Part shown: piece by piece, positions 62,201-64,000 of the stretch
Layout: every line of letters starts with the position of its first letter
How positions within the stretch are numbered: position 1 is the first letter of the stretch
Assembly: GCA_026874595.1 (NCBI GenBank)
Contig: CM049314.1
Location: forward strand, 1,759,318-1,823,317
Direction: 5' to 3'
DNA length: 64,000 nt
DNA from: Sipunculus nudus
Taxonomy: Eukaryota > Annelida > Sipuncula > Golfingiida > Sipunculidae
Notes under the pieces: model-generated
Database searches by the model: none
Told to the model about the DNA's origin: nothing
Seen by the model: the letters and a program-made list of their open reading frames with translations, nothing else
Translations under genes and position numbers: made by a program

Positions 62201-63315
62201 TCCATCCCCATCACTTGGCAAGAAATAATAAGACAGAATAATCGTAAATATTGCATTGTCACATAAATATAAACTAGATAGATTGATTAAGATGAAGAAA
62301 ATTACAAAAGATGTCTATTCAGAATTATTAAAGAATAAAAAAGAAAAGCCTAAAGCATCTATTGTAAAATGGAAGTCAAACCTCGCGCTTGAATCTGAGG
62401 ATTAAATATATATAGGCTTAAAAGACACGTTTTCTTCAAAAATATCGACAAAATTACGATATTTCCAGTTTCATATTCTTCACCATAGACTAACTCTTAA
62501 TTCATTTTTATGTAAACTTAAAGTAAGAGAATCTAAATATTGCACTTTTTGCAAATCAGAGGAAAATAATATTTTACATTTATTCTGGAATTGTAAATTT
62601 TCTAAACTATTAATGGGGAAATATCAGTTATGTTAAAATGAATTGGCTCCTTGAAGCAAAGTTTTACTTGGAAAGAGGTTTTCCTTGTTTGTAACGAAAG
62701 TAAATGGAATAACTTCTTGACTCTGCTTCGGAAGAGATATTTGTACATTAGTAAATGTAATAAGCAAAAACCTTCAGTGCCTGCTTTCACAAAGTTTACA
62801 ACAGATATTTTCCGCATCGAAAAAAATATAGCTATTAAAATGATAACATCAAACAATTTGACCATAAATGGACCCCTTTAAAATGGTTGATTAAAAAGGA
62901 ATATTTCTACTAAGTCATAAGAGTTCCAGAAAGTTTGTATAATAAGATAAATGTTACCACGTACAGTCCAGTTTATGTTCAGCACCAGTTTACAACTTGT
63001 ATGTATTGTTTGTATGTGTATATATGTAAACATATATATGTATGTCTTTTAGAGTGCTGATTAGGATTTCATATAACGAAACTTGTGTTCCCAAGCACAC
63101 ATTAAAGACCATTTATTGAATATTGTCTCTGAAAATCAGCCAAGTCTCTACTGGTCGTGGTATATTTTGCGATTTGGTGTGTGTTTACACTGTAATCAGT
63201 AATGAAAGTGTGTAATGTTTGAACTTATTGTGCTTTTGTTTGTAAATTGTTTGTAATAGCCGTACCATTGTATATATGTTGTTTTGTAGGAATAAAAAAA
63301 ATATAATAAAAAAGT
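59251..63315 (+). mobile_element. LINE (APE endonuclease, RT, zf-RVT), near full length but decayed
   Basis: Endonuclease: EILTLNVRGLGN at about 59262, then ORF 59417-59776 with ANAYAPN and IIGGDWNVV, then 59757-60011 with SRLDYFPIS, TDHSAVDLGF and RGPGFWNFN. RT: SPGTDGLPAEF (about 60550), DYKIISKRIANRIKQ (about 60765-60810), RGVQQGCPLSPYLFVL (about 61110-61155), and a catalytic box reading YADST rather than YADD (about 61246). C-terminal zinc-binding region: CTFCKSEENNILHLFWNC (about 62540-62595). An A-rich tail near 63292-63314 marks the 3' end. Many stops and frameshifts. It resembles L1/Tx1-type LINEs and the minus-strand LINE at 43-46 kb. Confidence 0.88.
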
Positions 63316-63428
63316 ATATATTCGATATAAAATCTTGCATATATAAAGAGAAATCATTTGTATTTCCCGCATGATACTTCAGAGCAGTTTCATTCACTTG
63401 ACACCACAATGAAAGCCATTAATTTAGT

Positions 63429-63459
<31 letters not shown>

Positions 63460-63479
63460 CACATATATATATATATATA
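63429..63479. repeat. (CA)n followed by (TA)n microsatellite
   Basis: CA dinucleotides at 63429-63463 with one G, then TA to 63479. Confidence 0.95.
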
Positions 63480-64000
63480 AGAATAAAATATAAAATTCAA
63501 CAGAAATAAAAAATTGAAGTGAAATCTTATGAAAACAGAATAAAACGAGGTTTCGACTCGAGGCTCACGGTTAGGTTATAAAACCTCTTTAAATCTTCTG
63601 TGTCGAACCTCCGAAAAGCTGAAGCTATATTGTCGTAAAACTGCGACACAACTATGTTTTACTGTATTAATATTCAATATCTCCCGTCTATATTTTTCCT
63701 TGCAAGTTCCATATGAGAAAAATGATTTGTGGATTACTAATTAAAATATAAACTTAATCATTAATAACATCGTTATATGGAATAATAACGTTATGTGAAT
63801 AAAAACCTCCAGACGGCGACACTGTACGATATAAATTGATCATATCCCATTCATTCAATATCTGCAAGTACAAATCAATAGCAAACAGCAGTGTTAACTT
63901 GTATTGTGACTTAAGAAAAATTGTAATTATACAATGTCCATGGGGCTATTTTAGTACTTTATGCTAGGACTTTACATTTTTTTTCAAACTCTAACGGATT
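63480..64000. other. Right-edge sequence, nothing recognised
   Basis: AT-rich; no ORF or repeat of note. Confidence 0.5.

Overview
This is a eukaryotic, AT-rich, intron-bearing and repeat-heavy stretch, most likely from a mollusc and probably a bivalve. That assignment is inference. It rests on the mollusc-like essential myosin light chain exons at the left edge, a small family of PLAC8/cornifelin-like genes, a hairpin-plus-CCGT repeat of a type I associate with mollusc genomes, and the mixture of mobile elements. Coding sequence is a small fraction of the window.

Layout. 157-1695 (+): last three exons of an essential myosin light chain. 2.4-7.0 kb: intergenic, with short tandem repeats and a possible tRNA-derived SINE. 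7.0-12.9 kb (+): decayed Ty3/gypsy-type retrotransposon whose domains run gag, protease, integrase, reverse transcriptase, RNase H. This integrase-first order is that of the Gmr1 group. A solo LTR of the same family lies at 22.6-23.4 kb. 13.9-15.0 kb: a 1-kb pogo/Tigger-like element flanked by TA microsatellite. 16.9-21.4 kb (+): a broken gene for a predicted single-pass membrane protein with fibronectin-III-like domains; one intron holds a 39-bp minisatellite. 24.4-25.6 kb: a tandemly duplicated dispersed repeat. 26.9-27.4 kb: a Helitron end structure with two 5' termini.

The main host locus is a minus-strand PLAC8-like cluster. It comprises a pseudogene (21.7-22.4 kb), complete four-exon gene A (30.6-35.0 kb, 133 aa), complete four-exon gene B (49.7-52.3 kb, 155 aa), and a remnant of the 3' flank of a further copy at 57.7-58.3 kb. 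Introns of A and B occupy the same positions and phases, and the two inner exons adjoining the 3' end have identical lengths. Intron 3 of A carries a minisatellite with 18 copies of a 68-bp higher-order unit in exact register; intron 3 of B carries degenerate relatives of its 22-23-bp sub-unit.

Around these genes are direct segmental duplications (36.8-38.1 versus 40.3-41.5 kb; 41.6-41.9 plus 49.3-49.6 versus 57.7-58.3 kb). The last pair gives a filled-site/empty-site comparison for a second LTR retrotransposon (41929-49312). A minus-strand LINE (about 43.4-46.0 kb) is nested in that element's 5' LTR. A second, plus-strand LINE of similar type fills 59.3-63.3 kb. A Penelope-like reverse transcriptase relic is at 36.1-36.7 kb. 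All mobile-element reading frames seen are disrupted.
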